DNA of 64,000 bases, taken from an uncultured Desulfovibrio sp. GTDB lineage: Bacteria; Desulfobacterota; Desulfovibrionia; Desulfovibrionales; Desulfovibrionaceae. The notes below the pieces were generated by a model. It saw only the letters and a program-made list of their open reading frames with translations, was not told the DNA's origin and did no database searches. The DNA lies in NCBI RefSeq assembly GCF_949282365.1, contig NZ_CASDOY010000001.1:170768-234767 (forward strand), written 5' to 3'. The position numbers and the translations under genes were made by a program. Shown piece by piece: positions 45,335 through 57,131 of this stretch; position 1 is the first letter of the stretch; every line of letters begins with the position of its first letter.

Positions 45335-47248
45335 TCAGTCACCGAAGGCCAGCTCCAGCGCGTCCTTCAGGGTGCCGGTCGTATAGACATCGCGCAGCAC
45401 CAAGGGGGAGGAGGCCTGCTCCCCGGCCGGGAACAGGGCCGTCAGGGGAATGCTCTTGCTGCCCAGGGCTTCCAGCAGGCGGATACCGTAGGCATTGGCG
45501 CCCGTCAGATCGACCCGAATCAGCTCCATGCCGTAGCGGGCACGCAGGGCGCGCATCCGTTCGTCCGTCAGCACGGTCACTTCCAGCACCTTGCAGTTGG
45601 GGCAGGAATCCGCCGTGAATTCCAGCAGCATGGGCTTCTGCCCCAGATCCGCCTGGAAGCGCTCGGGATCGAAGTCCTGCCACTGCACCAGGGGCGCGGC
45701 CGGACGCAGGACCCAGACGAAGGCCCCCGCCAGGACCAGCACCGTCAGAACGCCGATGATGCGGCAGCGCAAACGGGGGGCGGCAGGGCCGCAGAACTGG
45801 CCCCAGATCCAGGCCACCAGCGAAAGCACCAGCAGCACGCACAGCACCTGCATGTGCTTTTCCGCCGGCAGGATGGAAAGCAGATACAGGGCCGTGCCCA
45901 GCAGACAGAAGCCCAAGATGCGCTCAAAGATCTTCATCCAGTTGCCCGGACGGGGCAGGATGCGGGCCAGCTGGGGCCAGATGCTGAACAGGATGTACGG
46001 CAGGGCCATACCCAGGCCCACGGCCCAGAAGACCACCATCAGCACCAGCAGCGGCTGGGTGAAGGCCCAGCCCAGCACTCCGCCCATCAAGGGCCCGCTG
46101 CAGGGAGTGGCCAGAAAAGTGGAGACCAGGCCCGTCAGATAGGGTTGCAGGCGGGGATTCTTGCTGTTGGCCCCGGCCTTGAGGTCGATGACCGGCAGGG
46201 TGAAGACGCCCAGCATGGAAAGGCCCATGAGGAAGACCAGCATCAGCATGCCCAGCAGCAGGCTCTGCTGCTGGTAGAGCTGCCCCCAGATCATGTCCGC
46301 CGCCCCCAGCACCAGGGCCAGGATGGTGAACAGGGTCATGATGCCGGCGGAGAAAAAGAAGTTGTGTTCGCGGAAGCTGCGCAGGCTTTCCTTGTCCCGC
46401 CCGCCGCCCATGAGCAGCAGGCCGCTGATCTTGAAGGTCAGCACGGGCAGGACGCAGGGCATGACATTGAGCAGCAGGCCCGCGATGATGCCCACGGCAA
46501 GGGCCATACCGAAGCCCGAGATCTCCACGGAACCGTCGGCATAGCGGGGCGTCAGCTCCAGGGCGAAGCCGTCGGGCGGCGGCAGGGGCTTTTCACTCTC
46601 GTCGTCCCGCAGAGCGGCCAGCGGGTCCTGCAGGGGAGCCGTGAGCGCACGCAGCCCCTCCGCGCCACCGTCCGCCGCCAGGGACGGTATGCCGCCCCCG
46701 CCGCTGCCTCTGGACAGCACCGGCGGCAATTGCCGCAATTCGTTCCACTGTCCCTGCCAGGACATGCTTTCGATCTCCGGCAGGGTGTCCGGCACCTGTC
46801 CCCTGACGTTCTGTGACACCGGCAGGCAGTTGCGCGAGGAACACAGCAACATGCTCAGGACGCCTGCGAAGGAGCCGTGCCGGGCCTCGGGCGGCAAAAG
46901 GACAAAGAGCATGGTGGGGCTCTCGTAGACCAGGACAGTGGCATCCGGGTCAAAGAAGTCCCGCTGCATGAAGCCCTGCGGGTACCAGACCGGCAGCCCC
47001 TGCATATCGTCCAGGCGGATATCCAGATGCGTCGGACGACCGGCGGCCCCGGGCTCATGGGCATAGGCGTGATAGCCCTGCGGAAAGCCCAGCTCCAGCG
47101 CCATGACGATACCGTCAGCGCTTTCGGCAAAATGCGGCTCCACGGATACGATGTCCGCAGCGGCCGCCTTCCGCATATCCAGGTGCAATATAAGGAAAAA
47201 TAATAAAAATGCCCCCAGGAGGGCCATAACTGTCCGTGTTTGTTTCAT
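45335..47248 (-). CDS. DsbD-family thiol:disulfide reductase (transmembrane electron transporter)
   Basis: A 637-residue membrane protein. An N-terminal hydrophobic segment exports a periplasmic domain containing SSRNCLPVSQ, then eight membrane spans carry the redox cysteines in NVMPCVLPVLTFK and LATPCSGPLMGG, and a C-terminal thioredoxin-like domain has the CxxC motif DSCPNCKV near 550. It passes electrons from cytosolic thioredoxin to periplasmic proteins. The first N-terminal domain looks closer to the DsbC/ScsB type than to E. coli DsbD-alpha. I chose ATG 47248 because AGAGG lies 8 bases upstream. A TATAAT-type promoter lies just before it. Confidence 0.9.
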   Translation of the reverse strand: MKQTRTVMALLGAFLLFFLILHLDMRKAAAADIVSVEPHFAESADGIVMALELGFPQGYHAYAHEPGAAGRPTHLDIRLDDMQGLPVWYPQGFMQRDFFDPDATVLVYESPTMLFVLLPPEARHGSFAGVLSMLLCSSRNCLPVSQNVRGQVPDTLPEIESMSWQGQWNELRQLPPVLSRGSGGGGIPSLAADGGAEGLRALTAPLQDPLAALRDDESEKPLPPPDGFALELTPRYADGSVEISGFGMALAVGIIAGLLLNVMPCVLPVLTFKISGLLLMGGGRDKESLRSFREHNFFFSAGIMTLFTILALVLGAADMIWGQLYQQQSLLLGMLMLVFLMGLSMLGVFTLPVIDLKAGANSKNPRLQPYLTGLVSTFLATPCSGPLMGGVLGWAFTQPLLVLMVVFWAVGLGMALPYILFSIWPQLARILPRPGNWMKIFERILGFCLLGTALYLLSILPAEKHMQVLCVLLVLSLVAWIWGQFCGPAAPRLRCRIIGVLTVLVLAGAFVWVLRPAAPLVQWQDFDPERFQADLGQKPMLLEFTADSCPNCKVLEVTVLTDERMRALRARYGMELIRVDLTGANAYGIRLLEALGSKSIPLTALFPAGEQASSPLVLRDVYTTGTLKDALELAFGD

Positions 47249-47267
47249 CAACTACCTCTGGAGGCGC

Positions 47268-47295
47268 ATTATAAAATCTTTTTTTTCCTTTTGAA
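47268..47295 (-). promoter_or_regulatory. Promoter of the DsbD-like gene
   Basis: A perfect -10 TATAAT (47273-47268) with TTCAAA 16 bases upstream. It leaves a leader of about 15 nt with AGAGG. Confidence 0.55.
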
Positions 47296-47299
47296 AGTA

Positions 47300-47328
47300 T
47301 TGACAGGGGATTGAGAAAAGGGTAGGTC
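47300..47328 (+). promoter_or_regulatory. Promoter of the tRNA-Lys array
   Basis: Perfect TTGACA, 17-base spacer, TAGGTC; start would be about 8 bases before the first tRNA. Confidence 0.55.
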
Positions 47329-47342
47329 TGTTTTTCGCGGAT

Positions 47343-47418
<76 letters not shown>

Positions 47419-47450
47419 TCATGAAAATCGCATATATTTTCCACGCTTGT

Positions 47451-47526
<76 letters not shown>

Positions 47527-47555
47527 CCTTGCTACAGACCGCGTGCGGTCAGTGT

Positions 47556-47631
<76 letters not shown>

Positions 47632-47660
47632 CCATGATCCAGACCGTATGCGTCAGTCAT

Positions 47661-47736
<76 letters not shown>

Positions 47737-47742
47737 TATTTC

Positions 47743-47772
47743 GCCCTTGCCGGAAACGGCGAGGGCTTTTTT
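47743..47772 (+). terminator. Terminator of the tRNA-Lys array
   Basis: GCCCTTGCCG / CGGCGAGGGC stem with a GAAA tetraloop, followed by six T. Confidence 0.9.
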
Positions 47773-47879
47773 ATGGCCGATCGCGCCCTTGCCGCCGCCC
47801 GTGCTGCCTGCGCCCTGTACTCTACGTCTCAGGCAAGACGCCCGAGAGTACCCCTGGGGCGGGCCCCGGCAGCCCACGC

Positions 47880-47915
47880 AAAAAGGGGAAGAAAGGCCCC
47901 GGGCCCTCCTTCCCC
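47880..47915 (-). terminator. Terminator of glpFK
   Basis: Dyad GGGGAAGG.. and ..CTTCCCC with an inner GGCC stem, followed by TTTTT on the minus strand, 38 bases past the glpK stop. Confidence 0.7.
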
Positions 47916-47952
47916 TGTATCGGCAGACTGCCGCCTTTTCCGGCCAGCGTCC

Positions 47953-50552
<2,600 letters not shown>

Positions 50553-50702
50553 AACTCCCCACCGTTGTTTGCCTATAGCTGATCCTGCGGAAAGATGTTC
50601 TCCACTGATGGTCGCATATCCAATCCGTTCAGGGCCATCCGGCGCCATGCCACAGGGCATCTATCATGCTTTTGTAACGATTCTGCAACGAATAAGGAGA
50701 CC

Positions 50703-50728
50703 TGTCCCAGAGTTGCCGCAGTGTCCCA
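50703..50728. promoter_or_regulatory. Direct repeat in the glpF/WYL divergent region
   Basis: Two copies of TGTCCCA, starts 19 bases apart, in the 289-base region between glpF and the WYL regulator. A possible operator; no promoter hexamers could be fixed with confidence. Confidence 0.3.
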
Positions 50729-50841
50729 CACTCCCATGGCGTCACAATTCTGACAAAAACTACACAAAAAAATGGACCTGCGCAATATGGCTTGCCTCTC
50801 GTCGCGGCAGCATCTAGCATGTGGCAAACAGGAGGCGCGTC

Positions 50842-51810
50842 ATGCCCAGCAAACTGGATCCCGATGCCCGTACCGGCGACAAGCTGCTGCGGCTCTTCCG
50901 CAAGCTGCTTTTCGACAACCGGCGCCACTTCCTGCAGGATCTGGCCCGTGAACTCAACTGCTCGCCCCAGACCGTCATCCGGCTCATGGAACAGATCGAA
51001 AGCGCGGTGGGCATAGCGCTGGAAATGGGGATAGACCAGCGGCGACGCTGGTATCGCCTGGACCCCGGCGAGAAAGGTCACCTTGGCCTGGACTTTGAGG
51101 AACTGCGTTTCCTGACCATGTGCCGTCAGATGGCCGTGGGCATCCTGCCGGAGCAGACCCTGCTGCGCGTGGATGCCACCATCCGTCGTCTGGCCATGCA
51201 CATGGCGGATCCCCATTTCCAGGATCAGGACGATTTCGCCTTCTATATCAAGGGACGCATCAATTACACGCCCTTTGCCGAAGATATCGAACGCCTGGTG
51301 CGGGCCGCCCGTACGGCCACGGTCTGCCGCATAACCTACAAGGCCGTGGGCAGGGCCGAAGCCCGAATCCACCGCTTCATCCCCGTGCGCATGGCGGCCA
51401 TGAACAACGCCCTGTATGTGCTGGGGGGCCTGCTGGGCGAAAGCGGGCTCGATGTCGAATATCCCGGCACCCTGGCGGTGCACCGCATCCTCCATGTGGA
51501 ACTGACTGCGGACCATGTGCGCTACAGCCGGGAAGATGACGAACACGGCGGCTTCGGCCTGCCCTGGCACGAGCCGCGCACCTTCCGCATCCGCGTGGCC
51601 CCCTCGGCCGCCGACTATGTGCGGGAGCGGATCTGGGCCGCCAACCAGACACTGGAAGACTGCGGGGACGGCGGCCTGATCCTGACCCTGACCACGCGCA
51701 GCGAACCGGAACTGCGTGCCTGGGTGCGCAGCTTCGGTGAGGCGGCCGAGCTGCTGGAGGACGGCGAAAGCGCGGCCCGCGCCCCCGAAGACTGCCCGGA
51801 AAAAGCCTGA
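50842..51810 (+). CDS. WYL-domain transcriptional regulator
   Basis: A 322-residue cytoplasmic regulator. The N-terminal ~80 residues hold a winged HTH (LARELNCSPQTVIRLMEQIE), the middle carries the WYL ligand-sensing domain (AVGRAEARIHRFIPVRM, then NNALYVLGGLL), and a WCX-like C-terminal extension (RTFRIRVAPSAADYV) follows. GGAGG lies about 7 bases before the ATG at 50842. It is divergent from glpF; control of glycerol uptake is inferred from position only. Signals for WYL proteins are often nucleic acids or nucleotides. Confidence 0.88.
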   Translation: MPSKLDPDARTGDKLLRLFRKLLFDNRRHFLQDLARELNCSPQTVIRLMEQIESAVGIALEMGIDQRRRWYRLDPGEKGHLGLDFEELRFLTMCRQMAVGILPEQTLLRVDATIRRLAMHMADPHFQDQDDFAFYIKGRINYTPFAEDIERLVRAARTATVCRITYKAVGRAEARIHRFIPVRMAAMNNALYVLGGLLGESGLDVEYPGTLAVHRILHVELTADHVRYSREDDEHGGFGLPWHEPRTFRIRVAPSAADYVRERIWAANQTLEDCGDGGLILTLTTRSEPELRAWVRSFGEAAELLEDGESAARAPEDCPEKA

Positions 51811-52222
51811 CAGGACACGCCCTGCCCGTCACCACGCGCAGGACAGCGGACGCAAAAAAGGACGCCCGAAGGCGTCCTCCACATGACATATCCTGCCGGC
51901 CTGACAGCGTGCTGCATATCGCCCCGGACACTCCCTGCGCAAACGCTCCGCACGGCATCAGGCCGTCAACGGGCGCGCTCTGCTCCCCCTGTCCCGGCGC
52001 AGGCGGACGCGTGCCGTTTGACGCTGGCCCCTGTCCGAACACAGGCGGCCCCATCCTGCCGGCTGGCTGCAAAGGGGTATCCCGGCGCGGTGCAGGGGCC
52101 GTGCCGTCATCACGCCCAGGGCCGGGCGTCACGGGGTAGTCCGACGCGGGGAGCGTCGCTCCCTTCCTGCGCGGACAGGAAGGCCGGCGTCCTCCTGTTG
52201 TGGCGGACAAGGCCGCCCTGCC
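51811..52222. other. Convergent region: long 3' untranslated stretch, no gene
   Basis: About 410 bases between the WYL and Smr genes, with a terminator at its far end (51854-51877). No coding region is recognised. If that terminator serves the Smr gene its 3' untranslated region is about 350 nt. Confidence 0.5.
51854..51877 (-). terminator. Intrinsic terminator facing the Smr gene
   Basis: GGACGCC / GGCGTCC stem with TTCG loop on the minus strand, followed by TTTTTT. Confidence 0.8.
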
Positions 52223-53212
52223 CTATTCGTACAGATCCGCGTCCGCGGGGATGCGTTCCCAGTAGACGCGGCCCTTCTTCTTGTATTTGCGCAACAGCAC
52301 ATAGATGCTGCCCGGGCCGCCATCATGGGGCTGCGCCGTGCAAAAGGCCAGCACTACCCGCTTGAAGGGATCCTGGGTCAGCCAGGACTGCAATTTGCCG
52401 CGCAGCACGCCCACGCCGTCCGGCGAGTTCTTGCCGCGGCCGGGCACCACCAGAATGGTCCGCAGGCCCTTGTACCAGCTGCCGCGCATGAAGCCGCGCA
52501 GGGTCTCGAAGGCCTGCTGGGCGTTGAGGCCGTGCAGGTCGAGGTGCGCCTCGGGGCTCAGGCCGCCGGCGCGCAGCTTGTTCATGATCATCTGATCCAG
52601 GCCCACCACATGGCCTTCCATGTATTCATCGGTCATGGACAGGGCGAACTCCAGCTTGCCGTCCAGGAAGTCCTGCAGGCTGGTATCTGCCGAGGGCGGG
52701 GGCGTCGACCGGGACACGGCCGGGGGCACGTCCCGCCCCCTGCCCTGCAAGGGGGTCACCTGCTTCATGGCCAGCAGGAAATCATCCTCATCCGATGCCG
52801 CCACCACGGCTTCCAGACCGGCAACGGCCTGTTTTGCCGCTGTCTCCGCCGTCATTGCGGGCGCTGCCGGAGCTTCTCCGGCGCCATCCTTGCCTGCGCG
52901 CCCCCGTCCTTTCTTTTCCTTGAGCTTTTTCACCTGCGGCATGGCGCACTGGTCTTCCATGGCAAAACCGCCCTGCCCGGCTCCCTGGCCGCGCGCCGCG
53001 CTGCCCTGACCGCCCTGACGTTCCACATTGCTCATGGCGGAGAGGAAAAGGGAGGCGTCTTCCTCATCCACAGGCATGACCGTCTGCCGGGAGATCCGCT
53101 TGCCGCGCTTTTCCTGTGCCGCGGCCGGAGCGCCCGTTTTTTTCTGCTGCGGGAAGCGTCCCTTTTCCAGCCCCTTGAAGGGATTGTTCTTGAAACTGTT
53201 GTCGTCTGTCAT
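52223..53212 (-). CDS. Smr/MutS2-type endonuclease-domain protein
   Basis: A 329-residue protein. The last ~100 residues are an Smr domain with LDLHGLNAQQA and the VPGRG motif (ILVVPGRGKNS), which in relatives nicks branched DNA or RNA. The first 200 residues are low complexity (Gly/Gln/Ala, Lys-rich KKLKEKKGRGRAGK) and could bind nucleic acid. Unlike MutS2 there is no ATPase. It starts about 70 bases after secG on the same strand but behind a terminator, so it is probably a separate transcript. Confidence 0.85.
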   Translation of the reverse strand: MTDDNSFKNNPFKGLEKGRFPQQKKTGAPAAAQEKRGKRISRQTVMPVDEEDASLFLSAMSNVERQGGQGSAARGQGAGQGGFAMEDQCAMPQVKKLKEKKGRGRAGKDGAGEAPAAPAMTAETAAKQAVAGLEAVVAASDEDDFLLAMKQVTPLQGRGRDVPPAVSRSTPPPSADTSLQDFLDGKLEFALSMTDEYMEGHVVGLDQMIMNKLRAGGLSPEAHLDLHGLNAQQAFETLRGFMRGSWYKGLRTILVVPGRGKNSPDGVGVLRGKLQSWLTQDPFKRVVLAFCTAQPHDGGPGSIYVLLRKYKKKGRVYWERIPADADLYE

Positions 53213-53231
53213 GGCGGGCCCCCTGTTGCTG

Positions 53232-53262
53232 AAAAAAAAGCCGCGGCAAGACCGCGGCTTTC
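53232..53262 (-). terminator. Terminator of secG
   Basis: AGCCGCGG / CCGCGGCT stem followed by eight T on the minus strand. Confidence 0.9.
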
Positions 53263-53282
53263 CTGATCGGCTGTGAAAATGT

Positions 53283-53744
53283 TTAGTTCTGTGCGGGCTT
53301 GTCCGCCGATCCGGCGGCAGGCGCAGCGGCTTCGGGAGCGGCAGGGGCCTCGGCAGGAGCGACGTCGGAAGGCGCAGGGGCCACGCTGGCAGCGGGCTGC
53401 TGGGCAGGCGCGGCCGCTTCGGGAGCAGCGACAGGCTGCTGGACAGGTGCGGCGGGCTTGACGGGCGCGTCTTCGATGGTCAGGGGCTCCACCTGAAGCA
53501 CGGCGGATTCATCGCTGGGGTGCGAGCTGGTCACATAGGTGTAGCTCAGCGACGTCACCACGAACACCACCGCCATGAAAGCGGTCATCTTGGCCAGCAT
53601 GCCGCCGGCGCCGCTGCTGCCGAACACGGAAGTATTGCCGCCGCCGAAAATGACGCCCATACCTTCCTTGCCGGCCTGCAGGAGAATGAGAATGACGAGC
53701 ACCACACAAACAATGATATGAAGCGTCAGAATAAGGGTCTGCAC
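53283..53744 (-). CDS. secG: Preprotein translocase subunit SecG
   Basis: A 153-residue inner-membrane protein, an accessory of SecYE. Two hydrophobic spans (LILTLHIIVCVVLVILILL, then MTAFMAVVFVVTSLSY) with the conserved cytoplasmic loop (QAGKEGMGVIFGGGNTSVFG) are followed by an unusually long Ala/Pro tail of about 70 residues, Asp- and Glu-poor. E. coli SecG is 110 residues. It is the third gene after tpiA and is closed by a strong terminator. Confidence 0.93.
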   Translation of the reverse strand: MQTLILTLHIIVCVVLVILILLQAGKEGMGVIFGGGNTSVFGSSGAGGMLAKMTAFMAVVFVVTSLSYTYVTSSHPSDESAVLQVEPLTIEDAPVKPAAPVQQPVAAPEAAAPAQQPAASVAPAPSDVAPAEAPAAPEAAAPAAGSADKPAQN

Positions 53745-53786
53745 AAGAGCCTCCCAGGGGCACGACGTAAATAAAGGACTTCAGGC

Positions 53787-54533
53787 CTAGGCCCGGATGA
53801 TCTGCACAAAACTTTGCGCGTCCAAAGAAGCGCCACCTATCAGAAGACCGTCCACATTGTCAAGTCCGATAAGGGTCCCGGCATTGGCCGGTTTGACGCT
53901 CCCACCATACAGGATCGGGATCCTGTGGCCGCTGTCGCCCAGACGCCCGCACAGCAGGCGGCGCACCGCGGCATGGGCTTCCAGGACCTCGCCGGGCCCG
54001 GCCACCTTGCCGGTACCGATGGCCCATACCGGCTCGTAAGCCACGGCAAAGCGGCCTTCCAGCGGACCGTCCCCGACGGGCAGACCCGTTTCCAGCTGGC
54101 GCTGCAGCACGGCTTCCAGACGGCCGGCCTCGCGTTCTTCCAGGGTCTCCCCGATGCAGAGCATGGCCTTGAGGCCCTGTTCCAGGGCAAAGGCCGTCTT
54201 GCGGCCTACCAGTTCATCGGATTCGTCCAGCACATGACGGCGCTCGGAATGTCCGGTCAGGACCCAGGCAGCGCCGGCATCCTGCAACATGCGCGGCGAG
54301 ATCTCGCCGGTGAAGGCCCCTTCCACGGCAGGCCAGACATCCTGCGCGCCGGTCAGTGCCTGCGACCCGGCAAAGGCGGCGGCCACATCGGCGATGGCCG
54401 TGAAGGGAGCGAAAACGATGACTTCATGCGGGGAAGGCTGCCCGGACAGGGCAGCGGCCACGGCGGCGGCCGTCTCACGGGCTTCCTGCCGGGTCTTGTA
54501 CATTTTCCAGTTGGCAGCAATGATCTTCTGCAT
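53787..54533 (-). CDS. tpiA: Triosephosphate isomerase
   Basis: A 248-residue TIM-barrel enzyme interconverting DHAP and glyceraldehyde 3-phosphate. AANWKMYK near 5-12 holds the catalytic Lys, LTGHSERR the His, and AYEPVWAIGTGK the Glu. Length is typical. GAGAGGA precedes the ATG at 54533. It lies 16 bases after rimI and 42 bases before secG, a common gene pair, and is likely co-transcribed. Confidence 0.97.
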   Translation of the reverse strand: MQKIIAANWKMYKTRQEARETAAAVAAALSGQPSPHEVIVFAPFTAIADVAAAFAGSQALTGAQDVWPAVEGAFTGEISPRMLQDAGAAWVLTGHSERRHVLDESDELVGRKTAFALEQGLKAMLCIGETLEEREAGRLEAVLQRQLETGLPVGDGPLEGRFAVAYEPVWAIGTGKVAGPGEVLEAHAAVRRLLCGRLGDSGHRIPILYGGSVKPANAGTLIGLDNVDGLLIGGASLDAQSFVQIIRA

Positions 54534-54549
54534 GGAAATATCCTCTCTG

Positions 54550-55017
54550 TCAGTCCTGCGGCGTCAGGTCGCACTGATAGATCAGGGCATCCTCGCCGGT
54601 ATCGGCATAATAACGGGGACGTCGGCCCGCCCGGACAAAGCCGCACTTCTCATACAGTGCGATGGCCGGAGCGTTCCCCGTGCGAACTTCAAGCAAAGCC
54701 TTGTTACTACCTGTTTTCCGGGCCTCTTGCAAGGCGGCGCGCAGCAGCCGCTCGCCCATCCCCTGCCGCCGGGCCGCCGGCAGGACGGCCAGATTGAGGA
54801 CTTCCAGCTCGTCCGCGGCCCGATAGAGCGCGATGTAGCCCAGCAGCGCCTCATCCCGGAACAGGCCGTACGCCAGAAACGCCCGCTGCCCCAGCGCGGC
54901 CCGGCACTGTTCCTCGCTCCAGGGCAAGGGGAAACAGGCGGCCTCCAGGCGCTGCATGGCAACGGCATCCGCTTCGTCCAGGCGACGGAGCGACGCGGCC
55001 CCGGACGGCCCGCTCAT
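54550..55017 (-). CDS. rimI: Ribosomal-protein-alanine N-acetyltransferase (RimI)
   Basis: A 155-residue GNAT enzyme, likely to acetylate the N-terminus of ribosomal protein S18 or similar. The acetyl-CoA motif appears as LPAARRQGMGERLL, and LYEKCGFVRAGRRPRYY is the RimI-type C-terminal motif. The ATG overlaps the upstream suhB-like stop as ATGA. RimI often lies next to tsaB or tsaD; neither is in this window. Confidence 0.88.
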   Translation of the reverse strand: MSGPSGAASLRRLDEADAVAMQRLEAACFPLPWSEEQCRAALGQRAFLAYGLFRDEALLGYIALYRAADELEVLNLAVLPAARRQGMGERLLRAALQEARKTGSNKALLEVRTGNAPAIALYEKCGFVRAGRRPRYYADTGEDALIYQCDLTPQD

Positions 55018-55823
55018 GCGGGGCGTCCCTGCGCACGCACGGGCTCGATCCTGGTGAACAGGCGCTCGAGCCCGCCATGCAGATGGCCGTTGCTGGCCAG
55101 GATCTCGTTGCCGAAGGCATAGGGGCCGCCGTCCAGCGAGCTGACCCGGCCTCCGGCCTCTTCCACCAGCAGCCAGCCGGCGGCCACGTCCCACGGCTTG
55201 AGCAGCATCTCGTAAAAGGCGTCCTGCCGTCCCGAAGCCACATAGGCCAGGTCCACCGAGGCCGCGCCCAGACGGCGCACTCCCTGCGCCCTGGGCAGCA
55301 CCAGGGCCAGCCGGGCGAGCACTTCGTCCAGGCGCTCGGCGATGGCGTAGGGGAAGCCCGTGGCCACCACCGCGTCCTCAAGGGTAGCGGCAGCGCTCAC
55401 ATGGATGGGCGCGCCGTTGCAAAAGGCTCCCAGCCCCAGCCCCGCCCAGTAGCATTCGTCCATCATGGGCACGTTGACCACGCCAAGGCGCACCTGCCCG
55501 TCTTCCCAGAGCGCCACGGAGGTCCCCACCTGGGGGATGCGGTGTACGAAATTGGTTGTCCCGTCCACAGGGTCGATGATCCAGCACAGGGGCGAGGGTC
55601 CCGCCCCTGCGGCGCAGCTTTCCTCAGCCAGGAAATCCGCCTCGGGCAGCAGCGCGCCCAGGCGTTCCTTGAGGAAGGCCTCCACAGCCACGTCCGTTTC
55701 CGTCACAAGGTCGATACTGCCCTTGTGCCTGACGGCATGCGTTTTTTCCCACTGGCGGCGGATGATGGCGCCGCTTTCACGCACGACGTCCACCACATCC
55801 TGCATAAGCCGGGCTGTCAGCAT
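55014..55823 (-). CDS. suhB: Inositol monophosphatase family protein (SuhB-like)
   Basis: A 269-residue Mg-dependent phosphatase. The IMPase motifs are LVTETDVAVE, the first Glu in AEESC, DPVDGTTNFVH and KPWDVAAGWLLVEEAGG. Bacterial SuhB also has an antitermination role in E. coli, but that cannot be read here. I chose the ATG at 55823 because the conserved protein begins MLTARLMQDVVDVV. It is coupled to rimI by a 4-base overlap. Confidence 0.9.
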   Translation of the reverse strand: MLTARLMQDVVDVVRESGAIIRRQWEKTHAVRHKGSIDLVTETDVAVEAFLKERLGALLPEADFLAEESCAAGAGPSPLCWIIDPVDGTTNFVHRIPQVGTSVALWEDGQVRLGVVNVPMMDECYWAGLGLGAFCNGAPIHVSAAATLEDAVVATGFPYAIAERLDEVLARLALVLPRAQGVRRLGAASVDLAYVASGRQDAFYEMLLKPWDVAAGWLLVEEAGGRVSSLDGGPYAFGNEILASNGHLHGGLERLFTRIEPVRAQGRPA

Positions 55824-55974
55824 GAACGTATGTCCCCAAGCCGGCTCCCTGCGCACAGGGCGCACGGCGGTTGCAAGGAGAGGACGCCCGAAGTCCGCCC
55901 GTCGGGGCGCGAACGCCCTGCAGGCCGCGCCACGCGGCACTGTGAACGGTCACAGCCTGTGGGCCCGTCCTGTC

Positions 55975-57000
55975 CTAGTTGATGAAAATCCCGTCGTATT
56001 CCCGCCGCTGCAGCATGGCCTGCGCCGTGCCGCGCAGGACCGTGGTCAGCGGGTCCTGCTCCACCGTGACCCTGAGCCGTGTGGCCCGGGCGATGCACTG
56101 ATCCAGTCCGCGCAGCAGCGCGCCGCCACCGGCCATGAGCAGGCCGTGGTCATACACGTCCACGGCCAGTTCCGGCGGCGCCTGTTCCAGCGTACGCAGC
56201 ACCGCTTCCACTACGGCCTGAACAGGATCGTGCAGGGCGGCGCAAATGTCCCCTTCCGTCACGGTCACCACCTTGGGGCCGCCGTGGACCAGATCCTTGC
56301 CGGATACTTCCAGGCGCAGGGTATTGTTCTGCGGAACGGCCGCACCAAGGATCTTTTTGACGTTCTCCGCGGTATTCTCGCCCACCTCCAGCCGGAAGAC
56401 CTCGCGCAGATAGTGCTGTACGGCCAGATTCATGGCGTCACCGGCCACCCGGACCGATTGCGAGACCGCGATCCCCATCATGCTGATGAGCGCCACCTCG
56501 CTGGTGCCGCCCCCGATATCCAGGACCAGATTGCCTACGGGCTCCCGCACGGGCATACCGGCGCCGATGGCCGCCGCCATGGGTTCTTCCACCAGGGAGA
56601 CCGCGCGGGCGCCGGAAAGCAGGGCCGCGTCGATGACGGCTTTTTTCTCCACCTGGGTGATGCCTGTGGGGATGCAGATGACCATGGAGGGCTTGACCAG
56701 ACGCAGGCCGTGGATGCATTTGCCCACGAAGTGGGCGATCATCTCGCGGGTGATGTCGAAGTCGGCGATGACGCCGTCCTTCATGGGGCGCACGGCCCGG
56801 ATGGCCTTGGGCGTCCGGCCCAGATATTCCTTGGCGGCGGCCCCCACGGCCAGGACCTTGCCTCCGGCCGCGTCCACGGCCACCACTGAAGGCTCATTGA
56901 TGAAAATGCCATGCTTCCTGGTGTACAGCAGCGTATTGGCTGTACCAAGATCCATGGCAATGTCCTGGGCCAGGAACCTGCTGAAAAATCGTGTCAGCAT
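55975..57000 (-). CDS. mreB: Rod shape-determining protein MreB
   Basis: A 341-residue bacterial actin. ATP-binding signatures are AMDLGTANTLLY near 15-26, VLDIGGGTSEVALI near 158 and LLMAGGGALLRGLD near 287. A short hydrophobic/amphipathic N-terminus (MLTRFFSRFLA) would tether it to the membrane, as in other MreB proteins. No mreC or mreD is adjacent; instead a double-GAF protein lies upstream and a suhB-like gene downstream, so this may be a second MreB or mreBCD may be split. The 130-base gap to the GAF gene and the weak ribosome site leave its own promoter possible. Confidence 0.93.
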   Translation of the reverse strand: MLTRFFSRFLAQDIAMDLGTANTLLYTRKHGIFINEPSVVAVDAAGGKVLAVGAAAKEYLGRTPKAIRAVRPMKDGVIADFDITREMIAHFVGKCIHGLRLVKPSMVICIPTGITQVEKKAVIDAALLSGARAVSLVEEPMAAAIGAGMPVREPVGNLVLDIGGGTSEVALISMMGIAVSQSVRVAGDAMNLAVQHYLREVFRLEVGENTAENVKKILGAAVPQNNTLRLEVSGKDLVHGGPKVVTVTEGDICAALHDPVQAVVEAVLRTLEQAPPELAVDVYDHGLLMAGGGALLRGLDQCIARATRLRVTVEQDPLTTVLRGTAQAMLQRREYDGIFIN

Positions 57001-57131
57001 GACGGGGCCTGTTCATGCAAGATAGAGGAGGGTCCAAATCTTCCGGTGCGCTGCCGGCCATCGCGGGCGATGCGGTACAGCGCTCCGGCATCCTGCCGTT
57101 ACGGAAAAAGCTCCTGCGCCATGAAGGGCCT

